This document shows positions 25,323 through 35,768 of a stretch of 64,000 bases of DNA, one piece after another. How positions within the stretch are numbered: the stretch's first letter is position 1; every line of letters starts with the position of its first letter. Below the pieces are notes generated by a model, which did not search any database, was not told the origin of the DNA, and saw only the letters and a program-made list of their open reading frames with translations. The translations under genes and the position numbers were made by a program. The DNA comes from Alcanivorax sp. S71-1-4 (GTDB taxonomy: Bacteria > Pseudomonadota > Gammaproteobacteria > Pseudomonadales > Alcanivoracaceae), in contig NZ_AQOR01000003.1 of NCBI RefSeq assembly GCF_009846755.1, positions 1-64,000 on the forward strand, in the 5' to 3' direction.

Positions 25323-27626
25323 ATGCCACTGCGCTCAGCCCGTAACCGCCTGACCTGCCGCCTGATGCTGCTGACCCTGGCAGCCCCCCTGCCGGTGCTT
25401 GCCGCCGAGCTGGGCTGGACCACGCGCGCGGAAATGGCTGCCCTGCCGATCGAACAGCAACGCCCCATTCCGGCCTGGTGCAGCGGCACCTACTACAACC
25501 CGACCCTGGGCGAACCCGACCCCACCGCCGATACCGAAGTCACCATGGACCGCTCGCGGCTGGTGCCCGGCGGCCTGGCCGAGTTGATCGGTGACGTGGA
25601 AATCCGCCAACCGGGACGCTTTATCCGCGCCGACCGCGCGCAACTGGACCAGGACACCGGCGACTTTCTGCTGGAAGGCGATGTCCGCGCCGACTCCACC
25701 CTGTTCAGCGCCCGCGCCAGCAGCATGCGCGGCAACACCCGCACTCAGGCCGGCCTGTTCACAGACGTCCAGTACGCGCTGTTCGATATCAGCGCCCGGG
25801 GCCGCGCAGACCGTATTGAGCAGGTTGACCAGACAGTGCATATCGACGCGGGCAGCTACACCACCTGCCCGCCGACCAAGCGCGGCTGGGAAATCGGCGC
25901 CCGCGAGATCACCCTGGACCGGGACAAGGGCTGGGGCACCGCCCGCAACATGGTCCTGCGCGTGCGCGACGTGCCGATCCTGTACCTGCCGTGGATGACC
26001 TTCCCGATCGACGACCGGCGCAAGACCGGCCTGCTGTTCCCGAGCCTGAGCACCGGCGATGACGGCGGCCTGGACATCAGCCAGCCGGTCTACCTGAACC
26101 TGCATCCTCAGATGGACGCCACCCTGGCGCCGCGCCACATCCAGAACCGTGGCACCGGCCTGGACAGCGAATTCCGCTACCTGACTCGCCTCGGCCAGGG
26201 CACCGTCAGCTACGGCTGGCTGGCCAGCGACCGGCAGTTCGACAACGAGGACCGCGAGCTGGGCCGCTGGACCCACGCGGGCCAGGTCCGCAACTGGTTC
26301 CTCAAGGCGGACGTCAACTACGTCTCCGACGACTTCTACTTCAAGGACCTGGAAACCGGCCTCGACGTACGTTCGCAAACCAACCTGCCGCGCCTGGGCG
26401 AGGCCCGCTACCGGGGCCGCACCTGGACCTTCCTGACCCGCGTGCAGGGCTGGCAGACCATCGATCCGCTGCTGCCGGACCAGAACAAGCCCTACCGCCG
26501 CCTGCCGCAGCTGGCCCTGACCGGTGACCCGGCCCTGTACGGCCCGCTGAAGCTGCTGTGGGTAAGCGAGTTCACCCGCTTCGACCGGGACACGGACCTG
26601 CCGCAGGACAACATCACCGGGGACCGGCTGCACTTCGAGCCGGCGCTGAGCCTGCCGCTGACGCGCTCCTGGGGCTATATCGAACCGCGCCTGCGCCTGT
26701 ACCACACCCGCTACGCGCTGGAGGGCGTGGACACCCTGCCCAGCCGCGAACCGACCCGTGACATGTGGGGCGCCAGCGTTGACGCCGGGGTCTTCCTGGA
26801 ACGTCCGCTGGACTTCAGCGGCGACAGCTGGACCCAGACGCTGGAGCCGCGCCTGTTCTATAACCGCATCGATTTCGAGGACCAGAGCTACCTGCCCAAC
26901 TTCGATGCCGGCGAACTGACCTTTGGCTACAGCAGCCTGTTCCGCGAAAACCGCTTCACCGGCTATGACCGCATCGGCGACGAGGAAAAGCTCTCGATGG
27001 GCCTGACCTCACGCTTCCTGCACACGGACACCGGCCGCGAAGTGCTGCGCCTGCGGGCCGGCCAGTCGTTCTACTACCATGACCGCCGCATCCAGCTGGA
27101 AAACCGGCCGGTGGACACCCGCGAATGGTCGCCGGTGGTGGCCGACGCCACCTGGTACTTCAGCCGCTACTGGCACCTGTTCGCCGAAACCCAGTGGGAC
27201 CGCGAAAACGACCGCCGAGAACAGAACAGCCTGCGGGTCGGCTACAGTGACGGCGAGCGGGGGGTCTTCCACGCCGGCTACCGCTACCGGGCCCGCGAAG
27301 ACATCCAGCAAACGGAACTGGCGGCGATCTGGCCTGTCCATCGCCACTGGAGCCTGATCGGGCGCTGGCTGTTCGATATCGAAGAAGAACGCTCGCTGGA
27401 GAACCTGACCGGCGTGGAATACCGCGACTGCTGCTGGCAACTGCGCCTGGTCAGCATTCGCGACCTTACCGACCGCGACGGGGACGGCACCCTCGAGGCC
27501 GACCAGACGTTCCAGCTACAGATCCAGATGCTTGGCCTGGGCGGCTTCGGCGGCCGGCTCGAGTCGCTGCTGGAACGCAGCATTCCGGGATACGGGAGAG
27601 ACTATGCACGACAAGACGATGACTGA
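25323..27626 (+). CDS. lptD: LPS-assembly outer-membrane protein LptD
   Basis: LptD is the beta-barrel that inserts lipopolysaccharide into the outer leaflet with LptE. The 767-aa protein has a Sec signal (LMLLTLAAPLPVLAAE), an OstA-like N-terminal domain (AELIGDVEIRQPGRFIRADR) and a large barrel rich in alternating aromatic strands. The four cysteines of the LptD disulfide system appear present: Cys about 53 (AWCSG), about 180 (YTTCP) and the CC pair near the end (YRDCCWQ). The start is ATG 25323 for the signal peptide. It overlaps surA by 23 bp. Confidence 0.95.
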   Translation: MPLRSARNRLTCRLMLLTLAAPLPVLAAELGWTTRAEMAALPIEQQRPIPAWCSGTYYNPTLGEPDPTADTEVTMDRSRLVPGGLAELIGDVEIRQPGRFIRADRAQLDQDTGDFLLEGDVRADSTLFSARASSMRGNTRTQAGLFTDVQYALFDISARGRADRIEQVDQTVHIDAGSYTTCPPTKRGWEIGAREITLDRDKGWGTARNMVLRVRDVPILYLPWMTFPIDDRRKTGLLFPSLSTGDDGGLDISQPVYLNLHPQMDATLAPRHIQNRGTGLDSEFRYLTRLGQGTVSYGWLASDRQFDNEDRELGRWTHAGQVRNWFLKADVNYVSDDFYFKDLETGLDVRSQTNLPRLGEARYRGRTWTFLTRVQGWQTIDPLLPDQNKPYRRLPQLALTGDPALYGPLKLLWVSEFTRFDRDTDLPQDNITGDRLHFEPALSLPLTRSWGYIEPRLRLYHTRYALEGVDTLPSREPTRDMWGASVDAGVFLERPLDFSGDSWTQTLEPRLFYNRIDFEDQSYLPNFDAGELTFGYSSLFRENRFTGYDRIGDEEKLSMGLTSRFLHTDTGREVLRLRAGQSFYYHDRRIQLENRPVDTREWSPVVADATWYFSRYWHLFAETQWDRENDRREQNSLRVGYSDGERGVFHAGYRYRAREDIQQTELAAIWPVHRHWSLIGRWLFDIEEERSLENLTGVEYRDCCWQLRLVSIRDLTDRDGDGTLEADQTFQLQIQMLGLGGFGGRLESLLERSIPGYGRDYARQDDD

Positions 27627-28914
27627 CGCGACGCGACGCTTCGGCGCCGCCCTGCTCCTGGCGGCCGCCGCGCTGCTGCCGCTGCAGGCCAGCGCCCGCA
27701 TGGAGGTGCTTGATCGCATCGCCGCCGTGGTCAACGACAGCGTGATCATGGAAAGCGAGCTGGACCAGCGCGTCGACGATCTCGCCCGGCAGTTTCTCGC
27801 CGAGCGCCAACAACTGCCGCCGCGTGATGTGCTGCGCCCGCAGGTGCTGGAGCGGCTGATCATGGAACGGCTGCAACTGGACATGGCCGAGCGTGGCGGC
27901 ATCCGCGTGGACGACAACTCGCTGAACCAGGCACTGTCCGGCATTGCCCGCCAGAACAACATGACGCTGGATGAATTCTCCAGCTCGCTGCGTGCTGATG
28001 GCTTCGACTGGGCCGCATTCCGCGAGCAGATCCGCGGCGAAATGGTCATCAACCAGTTGCACCAGCGTCAGGTGGCGCGCCGGGTCCGCATCACCGACCG
28101 CGAGGTGGAGCGCTTCCTGGAATCGGAAATGGGCAAGCAGATGTTCGAGTCCGAATTCCGTCTCCGTCATATTCTCATCGGCCTGCCGGACGATGCCACG
28201 CCCGATCAGGTGGAGAGCGCCCGCAATGAAGCGGCCAGCCTGGTACAGCGGCTGCGCGACGGCGCCGATTTCCGCGAAATGGCGGTGAGCTTTTCCGATG
28301 CCCCGCAGGCACTGGAAGGCGGCGACCTGGGCTGGCGCCCGGCGGCCCAGTTGCCGACGCTGTTCGCCGAGGAAGCCATGCGCCTGAACCCGGGTGACGT
28401 GTCCGAGCCGCTGCGCGCCGGTAACGGCTTCCACATCCTCAAGCTGGAAGAAAAACGGGGCGGCGCCACCCAGTTCGTCGAGCAGGTCAAAGTGCGCCAT
28501 GTGCTGATCCGCACCAGCGCCCTGCGCACCCCCAGCCAGGCCGAGCAATTGATCAACCAGTTGCACGACCGCGTCGCCGCGGGTGAGGACTTCGCCACCA
28601 TCGCCCGTGAATACTCCGAAGACCCCGGCAGCGCCCGCGCTGGCGGCGATCTCGGCTGGGTCTCCCAGGGCGAGATGGTGCCGGAGTTCGAGAACACCTT
28701 TGAGAACACGCCGGTGGGTGAGTTGTCGCCGGTCTTCCAGAGCGAGTTCGGCTGGCATTTCCTGCGTGTGGACGACACCCGTACCGCCGACATGAGCGAC
28801 GAATTCCGCGTGCTGCGTGCCCGCCAGGCTCTGCAGCAACGCCGCTACGAAGAAGAGCTGCAACAGTGGCTGCGCGAAACCCGCAACGAAGCGTACGTTG
28901 ATATCCGCATTTGA
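27604..28914 (+). CDS. surA: Periplasmic chaperone and peptidyl-prolyl isomerase SurA
   Basis: SurA escorts unfolded outer-membrane proteins, LptD included, to the BAM complex. The 436-aa protein has a signal peptide (LLLAAAALLPLQASA), a SurA N-terminal domain (RIAAVVNDSVIMESELDQR) and two parvulin domains (starting near FRLRHILIGLP and VKVRHVLIRTS, each with a GGDLGW motif). GGGAGA precedes the ATG at 27604. It overlaps the end of lptD and is followed by a REPIN-like element 7 bp after its stop. Confidence 0.96.
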   Translation: MHDKTMTDATRRFGAALLLAAAALLPLQASARMEVLDRIAAVVNDSVIMESELDQRVDDLARQFLAERQQLPPRDVLRPQVLERLIMERLQLDMAERGGIRVDDNSLNQALSGIARQNNMTLDEFSSSLRADGFDWAAFREQIRGEMVINQLHQRQVARRVRITDREVERFLESEMGKQMFESEFRLRHILIGLPDDATPDQVESARNEAASLVQRLRDGADFREMAVSFSDAPQALEGGDLGWRPAAQLPTLFAEEAMRLNPGDVSEPLRAGNGFHILKLEEKRGGATQFVEQVKVRHVLIRTSALRTPSQAEQLINQLHDRVAAGEDFATIAREYSEDPGSARAGGDLGWVSQGEMVPEFENTFENTPVGELSPVFQSEFGWHFLRVDDTRTADMSDEFRVLRARQALQQRRYEEELQQWLRETRNEAYVDIRI

Positions 28915-28921
28915 GGGTGGG

Positions 28922-29088
28922 GTAGGGTGGGTAGAGCGAATGCGAAACCCACCGTGTCCATGCCCGTTAATCACTCCCGCAAAACCATCGAAATCACCCG
29001 GTTTGGGAAATGGGTAGTTCCGCTGGTTTTGTGCGAGCAGTGTGCGGCATGGTCCTGGTGGGTTTCGCATTCGCTCTACCCACCCTAC
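28922..29088. repeat. REPIN/BIME-like element, copy 2 (167 bp, inverted)
   Basis: Same length and 16-bp terminal inverted repeats as copy 1 (GTAGGGTGGGTAGAGC and complement), but the interior reads in the opposite orientation: the block with CACTCCCGCAAAACCATCG lies on the left here and on the right in copies 1 and 3. It lies between surA and pdxA inside an otherwise co-directional gene series, so its RNA hairpin could attenuate or separate the two parts of the operon. Confidence 0.9.
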
Positions 29089-29145
29089 CCCCCCAAACAG
29101 CATGACCGGTGCTAAGCTCACCCTGTCCTCTCTGTCGGAGCCTGC

Positions 29146-30117
29146 ATGCGCCCACCCATTGCTGTCACCAGCGGCGATCCCGCCGGGATCGGCCCGGATC
29201 TGGTCCTGACCCTCGCGCAGGCGCAGCCTGGCGCGCCACTGGTGGTGCTCGGAGACCGCGACGTGCTCGGCGAGCGCGCCCGGCAGCTGAACCTGAACGT
29301 GCGGCTGCATGACTGGACGCCCGGCCAGGTGCTGCCCGCCGACGCCCTGCCGGTGTGGCACTGCCCCGCCGGCGCGCCGGTCATCGCCGGCCGCGCCGAC
29401 CCGGCCACCGCCGCGGGCACCCTCGCCATGCTGGACCGCGCCATCGATGGCTGCCTGGACCACACCTTCGCCGGCATGGTCACCGCACCGCTGGCAAAAT
29501 CCGTGATCTGTGACGGCGCCGACCCGGCGTTCACCGGCCACACCGAATACCTGGCCGCCCGCAGCGGCACCGCGCGCGTGGTGATGATGCTGGCCACCGA
29601 CACCCTGCGCGTGGCCCTGGCCACCACGCACCTGCCACTGCGTGCGGTGGCCAACGCCGTGCAACCCGCCCTGCTGGCCGACACGCTGCGCATCCTCGAC
29701 ACCGACCTGCGCCAGCGCTTCAACCTGCCGCGCCCGCGCATCCTAGTGCTGGGCCTGAACCCCCACGCCGGTGAAAGCGGCCATCTGGGCCGGGAAGAAC
29801 TGGATGTGATCATCCCCACCCTCACCGCCCTGCGCGCCGAGGGCCTGCACCTGACCGGCCCGATGCCGGCAGACACCGCCTTCACCCCGCGCCATCTGCA
29901 GGAGCACGATGCCGTGCTCGCCATGTATCACGACCAGGGCCTGCCGGTGCTGAAGTACGCAGGCTTCGGCCAGGCGGTGAACATCACCCTGGGGCTGCCC
30001 TTCATCCGCACCTCCGTCGACCACGGCACCGCATTCGACCTTGCCGGCAGCGGCCAGGCCGACCACGGCAGCCTGCTGGCCGCGACACGGCTGGCGCTGA
30101 GCCTGGCACAGGGCTGA
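29146..30117 (+). CDS. pdxA: 4-hydroxythreonine-4-phosphate dehydrogenase
   Basis: PdxA oxidises 4-phosphohydroxythreonine in pyridoxal 5'-phosphate synthesis. The 323-aa protein has the N-terminal AVTSGDPAGIGPDL motif and the metal-ligand histidines in FTGHTEYL, LNPHAGE and AMYHDQGLPVLKY, and ends with TSVDHGTAFDLAG, all diagnostic. The start is ATG 29146. It follows the copy 2 repeat and precedes rsmA by 59 bp, in the conserved surA-pdxA-rsmA order. Confidence 0.96.
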   Translation: MRPPIAVTSGDPAGIGPDLVLTLAQAQPGAPLVVLGDRDVLGERARQLNLNVRLHDWTPGQVLPADALPVWHCPAGAPVIAGRADPATAAGTLAMLDRAIDGCLDHTFAGMVTAPLAKSVICDGADPAFTGHTEYLAARSGTARVVMMLATDTLRVALATTHLPLRAVANAVQPALLADTLRILDTDLRQRFNLPRPRILVLGLNPHAGESGHLGREELDVIIPTLTALRAEGLHLTGPMPADTAFTPRHLQEHDAVLAMYHDQGLPVLKYAGFGQAVNITLGLPFIRTSVDHGTAFDLAGSGQADHGSLLAATRLALSLAQG

Positions 30118-30176
30118 TCGGCGCCGGCAAAACCGCTACACTGCCGCCCCAGCCCACCATCCACCCGGAGCCACTC

Positions 30177-30977
30177 ATGGCCCAGCATCAGGCGCGCAAG
30201 CGCTTCGGCCAGAACTTCCTCACCGATACCGGCATCATCACCCGGCTGGTGCGCAGCATCGCCCCGCGTGCAGACGACCTGATGGTGGAGATCGGCCCCG
30301 GCCAGGGCGCCCTGACCCGTCCGTTAATGGACGAGCTCGAACACCTGCATGCGGTGGAACTGGACCGCGACCTGATTGCCTTGCTGCAACGCACCCTCAG
30401 CGCGCGCCGCCTGACACTGCACCAGGCTGACGCCCTGCGCTTTGACTTCAGCACCCTGATGCCCGACGGGGACAGCCGCCGCCTGCGTGTGGTCGGCAAC
30501 CTGCCCTACAACATCTCCACGCCACTGATGTTCCACCTGATCAGCCAGATCCATGTGGTGCAGGACATGCACTTCATGCTGCAGAAGGAAATGGTCGACC
30601 GCCTGGTGGCGGTGCCCGGCACCAGTGACTGGGGCCGCCTGAGCATCATGATCCAGTACCATTGCCAGACCGATTTCCTGTTCATGGTGCCGCCGGAATC
30701 CTTCAGCCCAGCCCCGAAAGTCGACTCCGCCATCGTGCGGCTGGTGCCGCACGCGACGCTGCCGCACCCGGTCAGCGACTACCCGCGTTTTGCGGCGCTG
30801 GTGAACCAGGTTTTCACGCAGCGACGCAAGGCGATCCGAAATGGTCTAAAATCCTTCCTTAGCCCGGCGGAGATCGAAGCCGCCGGCATTGATCCGGGCC
30901 TGCGCCCCGAGCAACTGTCACTGGCGGATTTCGCCGCCCTGGGCAATGCCGCGGCCGCCCGGGCCAGCCACGCCTGA
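30177..30977 (+). CDS. rsmA: 16S rRNA dimethyladenosine transferase RsmA (KsgA)
   Basis: RsmA dimethylates two adjacent adenines in helix 45 of 16S rRNA, a late step of 30S maturation. The 266-aa protein starts with KRFGQNFLTD and has the SAM motif VEIGPGQGALT, the acidic VELDRDL and the catalytic NLPYNIS. GGAG precedes the ATG. The C-terminal domain (QRRKAIRNGLKSFL) is complete. Confidence 0.96.
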   Translation: MAQHQARKRFGQNFLTDTGIITRLVRSIAPRADDLMVEIGPGQGALTRPLMDELEHLHAVELDRDLIALLQRTLSARRLTLHQADALRFDFSTLMPDGDSRRLRVVGNLPYNISTPLMFHLISQIHVVQDMHFMLQKEMVDRLVAVPGTSDWGRLSIMIQYHCQTDFLFMVPPESFSPAPKVDSAIVRLVPHATLPHPVSDYPRFAALVNQVFTQRRKAIRNGLKSFLSPAEIEAAGIDPGLRPEQLSLADFAALGNAAAARASHA

Positions 30978-30992
30978 GACGCGAGCCAGCCG

Positions 30993-31433
30993 ATGCCGAT
31001 GAAGCCCAGCGATACCCCCCAGCACGCCGGTGGCCCCCTGACACCGCCCGCCCCCGACAACCCGCATTACCATGTTGAGGTGCAGGTGGAGAGCGAATTC
31101 CTGCCGGACCAGAGCGACACCGAAGGCCATCGCTGGGTATTCGCCTACCACATCACCATCCGCAATCACGGCGACATGAGCGCACAACTGCTGACCCGCC
31201 ACTGGGTCATCACCGACGCCGAGGAGCGGGTGCAGGAAGTGCATGGGGAAGGCGTGATCGGCGAGCAGCCGCGGCTGGCACCCGGCCAGAGCTTCTCCTA
31301 CACCAGCGGCGCCGTGCTGGAGACATCCATCGGCAGCATGTACGGCAGCTACCAGATGCTGGCCGAGGACGGCACCTGCTTCGATGCGGCCATCCCGGCC
31401 TTCACCCTGGCGCCCCCGCTGGCCCTGCATTGA
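30993..31433 (+). CDS. apaG: ApaG protein
   Basis: ApaG is a small immunoglobulin-like protein of uncertain role that is almost always next to apaH. The 146-aa protein has the domain core VEVQVESEFLPDQSD, FAYHITIRNHG, LLTRHWVITDA and the Gly-rich GVIGEQPRLAPGQSFSYTSG. About 20 residues rich in Pro precede the usual start, so either it has an N-terminal extension or translation begins later. It lies between rsmA (15 bp) and apaH. Confidence 0.94.
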   Translation: MPMKPSDTPQHAGGPLTPPAPDNPHYHVEVQVESEFLPDQSDTEGHRWVFAYHITIRNHGDMSAQLLTRHWVITDAEERVQEVHGEGVIGEQPRLAPGQSFSYTSGAVLETSIGSMYGSYQMLAEDGTCFDAAIPAFTLAPPLALH

Positions 31434-31434
31434 A

Positions 31435-32253
31435 ATGAGCCATTACGTCATCGGTGATATCCAGGGCTGCCTGGGCGCGCTGCAACGGCTGCTGGACACG
31501 CTTCACTTCGACCCGGCCGAGGACCGCCTGCTGCTGGCCGGCGACCTGGTCAGCCGGGGTGAAGACTCCCTCGGCACCCTGCGCCTGCTGCACAGCCTGC
31601 GCGACAGCGTCGCCACCGTGCTCGGTAATCACGACCTGCACCTGCTGGCGCTGGCCGCCGGCGCCGCGCCCGTGCGCGAAAAAGAGCGTGATCTGGCAGT
31701 GATCCTCGCCGCCGACGACCGCGATACATTGCTCGACTGGCTGCGCGGCCAACCCCTGGCACTGGCACTGCCCGCCTGGAACAGTGTCATCACCCATGCC
31801 GGCATTCCGCCGCTGTGGAGCCTGGCCGACACCCTGTCCCGCGCCGCCGAGGTTGAACAGGCGTTACGTGGCCCGGATGCCAACGCCTTTTTTCATGCCA
31901 TGTACGGCAACACGCCCGACCGCTGGGATGACGCACTGACCGGCATGGCGCGCCTGCGTGTCATCACCAACCATCTGACGCGCATGCGTTTTGTCGACGC
32001 TGACGGCGCACTGGACCTCACCACCAAGGGTGAAGCCGACGCACCACCGGCCGGTTTTGTGCCCTGGTTCATGCACCCGGCGCGACACGCCACCGAGGTG
32101 CGTATCCTGTTCGGTCACTGGGCCGCACTCAACGGCGAAACCCCCGTCAACGTGAACGTGGTGGCACTGGATACCGGCTGTGTCTGGGGCGGCCAGCTCA
32201 GCGCCCTGCGGCTGGAAGACAACCGCCTGTTCCGCTGCCACTGCGGCCGCTGA
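31435..32253 (+). CDS. apaH: Bis(5'-nucleosyl)-tetraphosphatase (symmetrical) ApaH
   Basis: ApaH cleaves diadenosine tetraphosphate to two ADP and also acts on Np4-capped RNA in other bacteria. The 272-aa metallophosphatase has GDIQGC, LAGDLVSRG, LGNHDLHLLALA and FGHWAAL motifs binding two metals. ATG 31435 begins one base after the apaG stop codon, so translation is probably coupled. Last gene of the lptD-side series. Confidence 0.96.
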   Translation: MSHYVIGDIQGCLGALQRLLDTLHFDPAEDRLLLAGDLVSRGEDSLGTLRLLHSLRDSVATVLGNHDLHLLALAAGAAPVREKERDLAVILAADDRDTLLDWLRGQPLALALPAWNSVITHAGIPPLWSLADTLSRAAEVEQALRGPDANAFFHAMYGNTPDRWDDALTGMARLRVITNHLTRMRFVDADGALDLTTKGEADAPPAGFVPWFMHPARHATEVRILFGHWAALNGETPVNVNVVALDTGCVWGGQLSALRLEDNRLFRCHCGR

Positions 32254-32491
32254 GCCCTCGTTACAGCCTCCCCACACGATTCACCCGCGCATTGCGGGTT
32301 CCCGACCAGCGGCGACATTTTTTTCACCGGCGCGAATTATTTTTTTTGACTTTCGCGGGCAATAATGGCCATTCTACAAACACACCCCACCCCTGCTCGC
32401 CAAGGCTTGCGGCAGGCTAACCCGAGGAAGGAAAACCACATCATGTAACCACCGGTCTGACAATCACCGGCGCACAGTGAGGAAGCCAGGC

Positions 32492-34414
32492 ATGAGCATT
32501 ATCAGCCACTACCAAACCCGCTATGAAGCCACCCAGCAGGAGGAATATTCGCTGGAGGAATACCTTCAGCTTTGCAAGTCAGACCCGTCCACCTACGCCA
32601 CCGCCGCCGAACGCATGCTCATGGCCATCGGCGAGCCGGAAATGATCGATACCTCCAAAGACCCTCGTCTGTCGCGCATTTTTTCCAACAAGGTGATTCG
32701 CCGCTATCCGGCGTTCAGTGAGTTCTATGGCATGGAGGACGCGATTGAAAATATCGTCGCCTATTTCCGCCATGCCGCGCAGGGCCTGGAAGAAAAGAAG
32801 CAGATCCTCTACCTGCTCGGCCCCGTGGGTGGCGGAAAATCCTCGCTGGCGGAAAAACTCAAGTCCTTGATGCAGAAGATACCTTTCTACGCGATCAAGG
32901 GCTCACCCGTGAATGAATCGCCCCTGTCACTGTTTGATCCGCAGGAAGACGGCCCGATTCTGGAAGAGGAATACGGCATTCCCCTGCGCTACAGCCGCTC
33001 CATCATGTCGCCCTGGGCAGTCAAACGTTTGCATGAATACGGCGGTGACATCTCGCGCTTCCGTGTGGTGAAGCTGTACCCGTCGATTCTCGACCAGATC
33101 GCCATCGCCAAGACCGAGCCCGGTGACGAGAACAACCAGGATATTTCCGCGCTGGTCGGCAAGGTCGATATCCGCAAGCTGGAGGATTTCGCCCAGAACG
33201 ACCCGGACGCCTACAGTTTCTCCGGCGGGCTGTGCCGGGCCAACCAGGGCCTGCTGGAATTTGTCGAGATGTTCAAGGCGCCGATCAAGGTGCTGCATCC
33301 GCTGCTCACCGCCACCCAGGAAGGCAACTTCAACGGCACCGAGCACATGGGCGCGATTCCGTTCGAGGGCATCGTGCTGGCCCACTCCAACGAGGCGGAG
33401 TGGCAGACTTTCCGGCACAACAAGAACAACGAAGCCTTCATTGACCGGATATTCATCGTCAAGGTGCCCTACTGCCTGCGTGTCAGCGAGGAAGTGCACA
33501 TCTATGAAAAACTGCTCGCCAACAGCAGCCTGCGCGACGCCCAGTGCGCACCGGACACGCTGTACATGCTGGCGCAATTCTCGATCCTGAGCCGGCTGAA
33601 AGAACCGGAAAATTCCAGCATCTACTCGAAGATGCGCATCTATAACGGCGACAACCTGAAGGATATCGACCCAAAGTCGAAATCCATCCAGGAATACCGT
33701 GACGCCGCCGGCGTGGACGAAGGCATGACCGGGATATCCACCCGCTTCGCCTTCAAGATCCTGTCCAAGGTGTTCAACTTCGACCACTCCGAAATTGCCG
33801 CCAACCCGGTGCACCTGATGCATGTGCTGGAGCAGCAGATCGAACAGGAACAGTTCCAGCAGGAGCGGCAGGAGCAACTGCGCCGCTTCATCAAGGAATT
33901 CCTGGTGCCGCGCTATGTCGAATTCATTGGCAAGGAAATCCAGACCGCTTACCTGGAATCCTACTCCGAGTACGGCCAGAATATTTTTGACCGCTACGTC
34001 ACCTACGCCGATTTCTGGATTCAGGATCAGGAATTCCGCGACCCGGACACCGGCGAGATCTTCGACCGCCAGGCGCTGAACGAAGAGCTGGAAAAGATCG
34101 AAAAACCGGCCGGCATTTCCAACCCGAAGGATTTCCGCAACGAAGTGGTCAACTTTGTCCTGCGGGCGCGCGCCAACAACGAAGGCCGCAACCCGTCATG
34201 GCTGAGTTACCAGAAACTGCGCGATGTCATCGAGAAGAAAATGTTCTCGAACACGGAAGACCTGCTCCCCGTCATCTCTTTCAACGCGAAAGGCTCAAAG
34301 GAAGACATGAAGAAGCACAACGACTTCGTGCAGCGCATGATGGACCGCGGTTACACGGAGAAGCAGGTGCGCCTGCTGTCCGAGTGGTACCTGCGCGTCC
34401 GCAAGGCGCAGTAA
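32492..34414 (+). CDS. prkA: PrkA family serine protein kinase (YeaG)
   Basis: PrkA/YeaG is an AAA+-type protein kinase of the stress and starvation response. The 640-aa length is standard. It has a PrkA AAA domain with Walker [10 protein letters not shown] (about residue 110) and a C-terminal PrkA kinase-like domain (about 400-640). ATG 32492 ([12 protein letters not shown]) is the family start; a GTG 15 bp earlier is in frame but less suitable. It heads the prkA-yeaH-spoVR cluster. The 238-bp upstream region is partly AT-rich and should hold its promoter. Confidence 0.95.
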   Translation: MSIISHYQTRYEATQQEEYSLEEYLQLCKSDPSTYATAAERMLMAIGEPEMIDTSKDPRLSRIFSNKVIRRYPAFSEFYGMEDAIENIVAYFRHAAQGLEEKKQILYLLGPVGGGKSSLAEKLKSLMQKIPFYAIKGSPVNESPLSLFDPQEDGPILEEEYGIPLRYSRSIMSPWAVKRLHEYGGDISRFRVVKLYPSILDQIAIAKTEPGDENNQDISALVGKVDIRKLEDFAQNDPDAYSFSGGLCRANQGLLEFVEMFKAPIKVLHPLLTATQEGNFNGTEHMGAIPFEGIVLAHSNEAEWQTFRHNKNNEAFIDRIFIVKVPYCLRVSEEVHIYEKLLANSSLRDAQCAPDTLYMLAQFSILSRLKEPENSSIYSKMRIYNGDNLKDIDPKSKSIQEYRDAAGVDEGMTGISTRFAFKILSKVFNFDHSEIAANPVHLMHVLEQQIEQEQFQQERQEQLRRFIKEFLVPRYVEFIGKEIQTAYLESYSEYGQNIFDRYVTYADFWIQDQEFRDPDTGEIFDRQALNEELEKIEKPAGISNPKDFRNEVVNFVLRARANNEGRNPSWLSYQKLRDVIEKKMFSNTEDLLPVISFNAKGSKEDMKKHNDFVQRMMDRGYTEKQVRLLSEWYLRVRKAQ

Positions 34415-34484
34415 CGTGCGGCCCGGCGCCCGTCATGGGCGCCGTTCACGGCCGCTGGCAGAGTCTCCGCACCGGGAGGGCGGC

Positions 34485-35768
34485 ATGAGCTTCATTGTCG
34501 ACCGCAGGCTCAATGGCAGGCACAAGAGCACCATCAACCGGCAGCGCTTTCTCAAGCGCTACCGCGAACATATCCGCGAGGCCGTCAACGACGCCGTCAA
34601 TCAGCGTTCTATTCGCGACATGCAACGCGGCGAGCGCATCGTGATTCCACGCAAGGACCTCAGCGAGCCGCAGTTTCATCACGGCCCCGGCGGGCGCCGC
34701 AGCGTTGTACACCCCGGCAACCGTGAATTCCAGCAGGGCGACACCATTACCCGGCCACCAGGCGGCGGTGCCGGCGATGGCGGCCAGGCGTCGAACCAGG
34801 GGGAAGGGCTGGATGATTTTGCCTTCGAACTGGACCCGCGCGAGTTTCTCAACTTCCTGTTCGAAGGCCTAGCACTGCCGAATCTGATCAAGCGGCAATT
34901 GCAGGGTGAATCCAGCTATCGCGCCGTGCACGGCGGCATCGTCAGCGAAGGCAACCCGTCAAAAATCAATATCGTGCGCTCCATGCGCCAGGCTTCCATG
35001 CGCCGGCGCGCCCTCGGCGCTGCCAGCCGCCGCCAGCTTGGCGAACTGAAAGCCGAGCAGGCCGCGCTGCTTGAGCAGGAGCAATCCCCGGAGCGGCAGG
35101 CCCGGCTGGCTGAACTGGGCGAGCTGATCGCCCGCCGCGAAGGCCGTGTCAGCCGCATCCCCTTTCTCGACACGGTGGACCTGCGCTACAACCATACCAT
35201 CCGCCAGCCGGTGCCGGTCAGCCGCGCGGTGATGTTCTGCATCATGGATGTGTCCGGCTCCATGAATCAGGAAATGAAGGAACTGGCCAAGCGCTTTTTC
35301 CTGTTGCTATTCCTGTTCCTGCAACGCAACTACACCCACACCGAGATCGTCTTTATCCGCCATCACACCAGCGCCAAGGAGGTCGATGAGCAGGAGTTTT
35401 TCTATTCGCGCGAAACCGGCGGCACCATCGTTTCCAGTGCCCTGAAGCTGACCAGCGATATCATCCGCGAACGCTACCCCGAGGATGAATGGAACATCTA
35501 TACCGCGCAGGCCTCCGACGGCGACAACTGGAACGATGACTCGCCCACCTGCGTGCGCATCCTGCGTGAGGAACTGTTACCGAAGATGCAGTACTTCGCC
35601 TACGTGGAGATCATGCCCCGCCGCCACCAGGCATTGTGGGACAGCTACATGCAGGTGCATCTGCAGCACCCCAACGCCTTCGCCCTGCAACAGATCGATG
35701 GCCCGGAGGATATCTACCCGGTATTCCGTGAGCTGTTTCGTCAGCGTATGGAGGAACACACCCCGTGA
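34485..35768 (+). CDS. yeaH: UPF0229 protein YeaH (DUF444, VWA-like)
   Basis: YeaH is co-expressed with PrkA and acts in the same pathway. The 427-aa protein begins [20 protein letters not shown], has an Arg-rich N-terminal half and a von Willebrand A-type domain with a metal site ([14 protein letters not shown]). GGGAGG precedes the ATG at 34485. It lies 70 bp after prkA and overlaps spoVR (GTGA). Confidence 0.94.
   Translation: MSFIVDRRLNGRHKSTINRQRFLKRYREHIREAVNDAVNQRSIRDMQRGERIVIPRKDLSEPQFHHGPGGRRSVVHPGNREFQQGDTITRPPGGGAGDGGQASNQGEGLDDFAFELDPREFLNFLFEGLALPNLIKRQLQGESSYRAVHGGIVSEGNPSKINIVRSMRQASMRRRALGAASRRQLGELKAEQAALLEQEQSPERQARLAELGELIARREGRVSRIPFLDTVDLRYNHTIRQPVPVSRAVMFCIMDVSGSMNQEMKELAKRFFLLLFLFLQRNYTHTEIVFIRHHTSAKEVDEQEFFYSRETGGTIVSSALKLTSDIIRERYPEDEWNIYTAQASDGDNWNDDSPTCVRILREELLPKMQYFAYVEIMPRRHQALWDSYMQVHLQHPNAFALQQIDGPEDIYPVFRELFRQRMEEHTP

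Noticed and set aside
27466-29664. A 732-codon minus-strand frame over lptD, surA and pdxA
   Set aside because: It is antisense to three clear genes and has no family-like sequence, so it is a codon-bias artefact.
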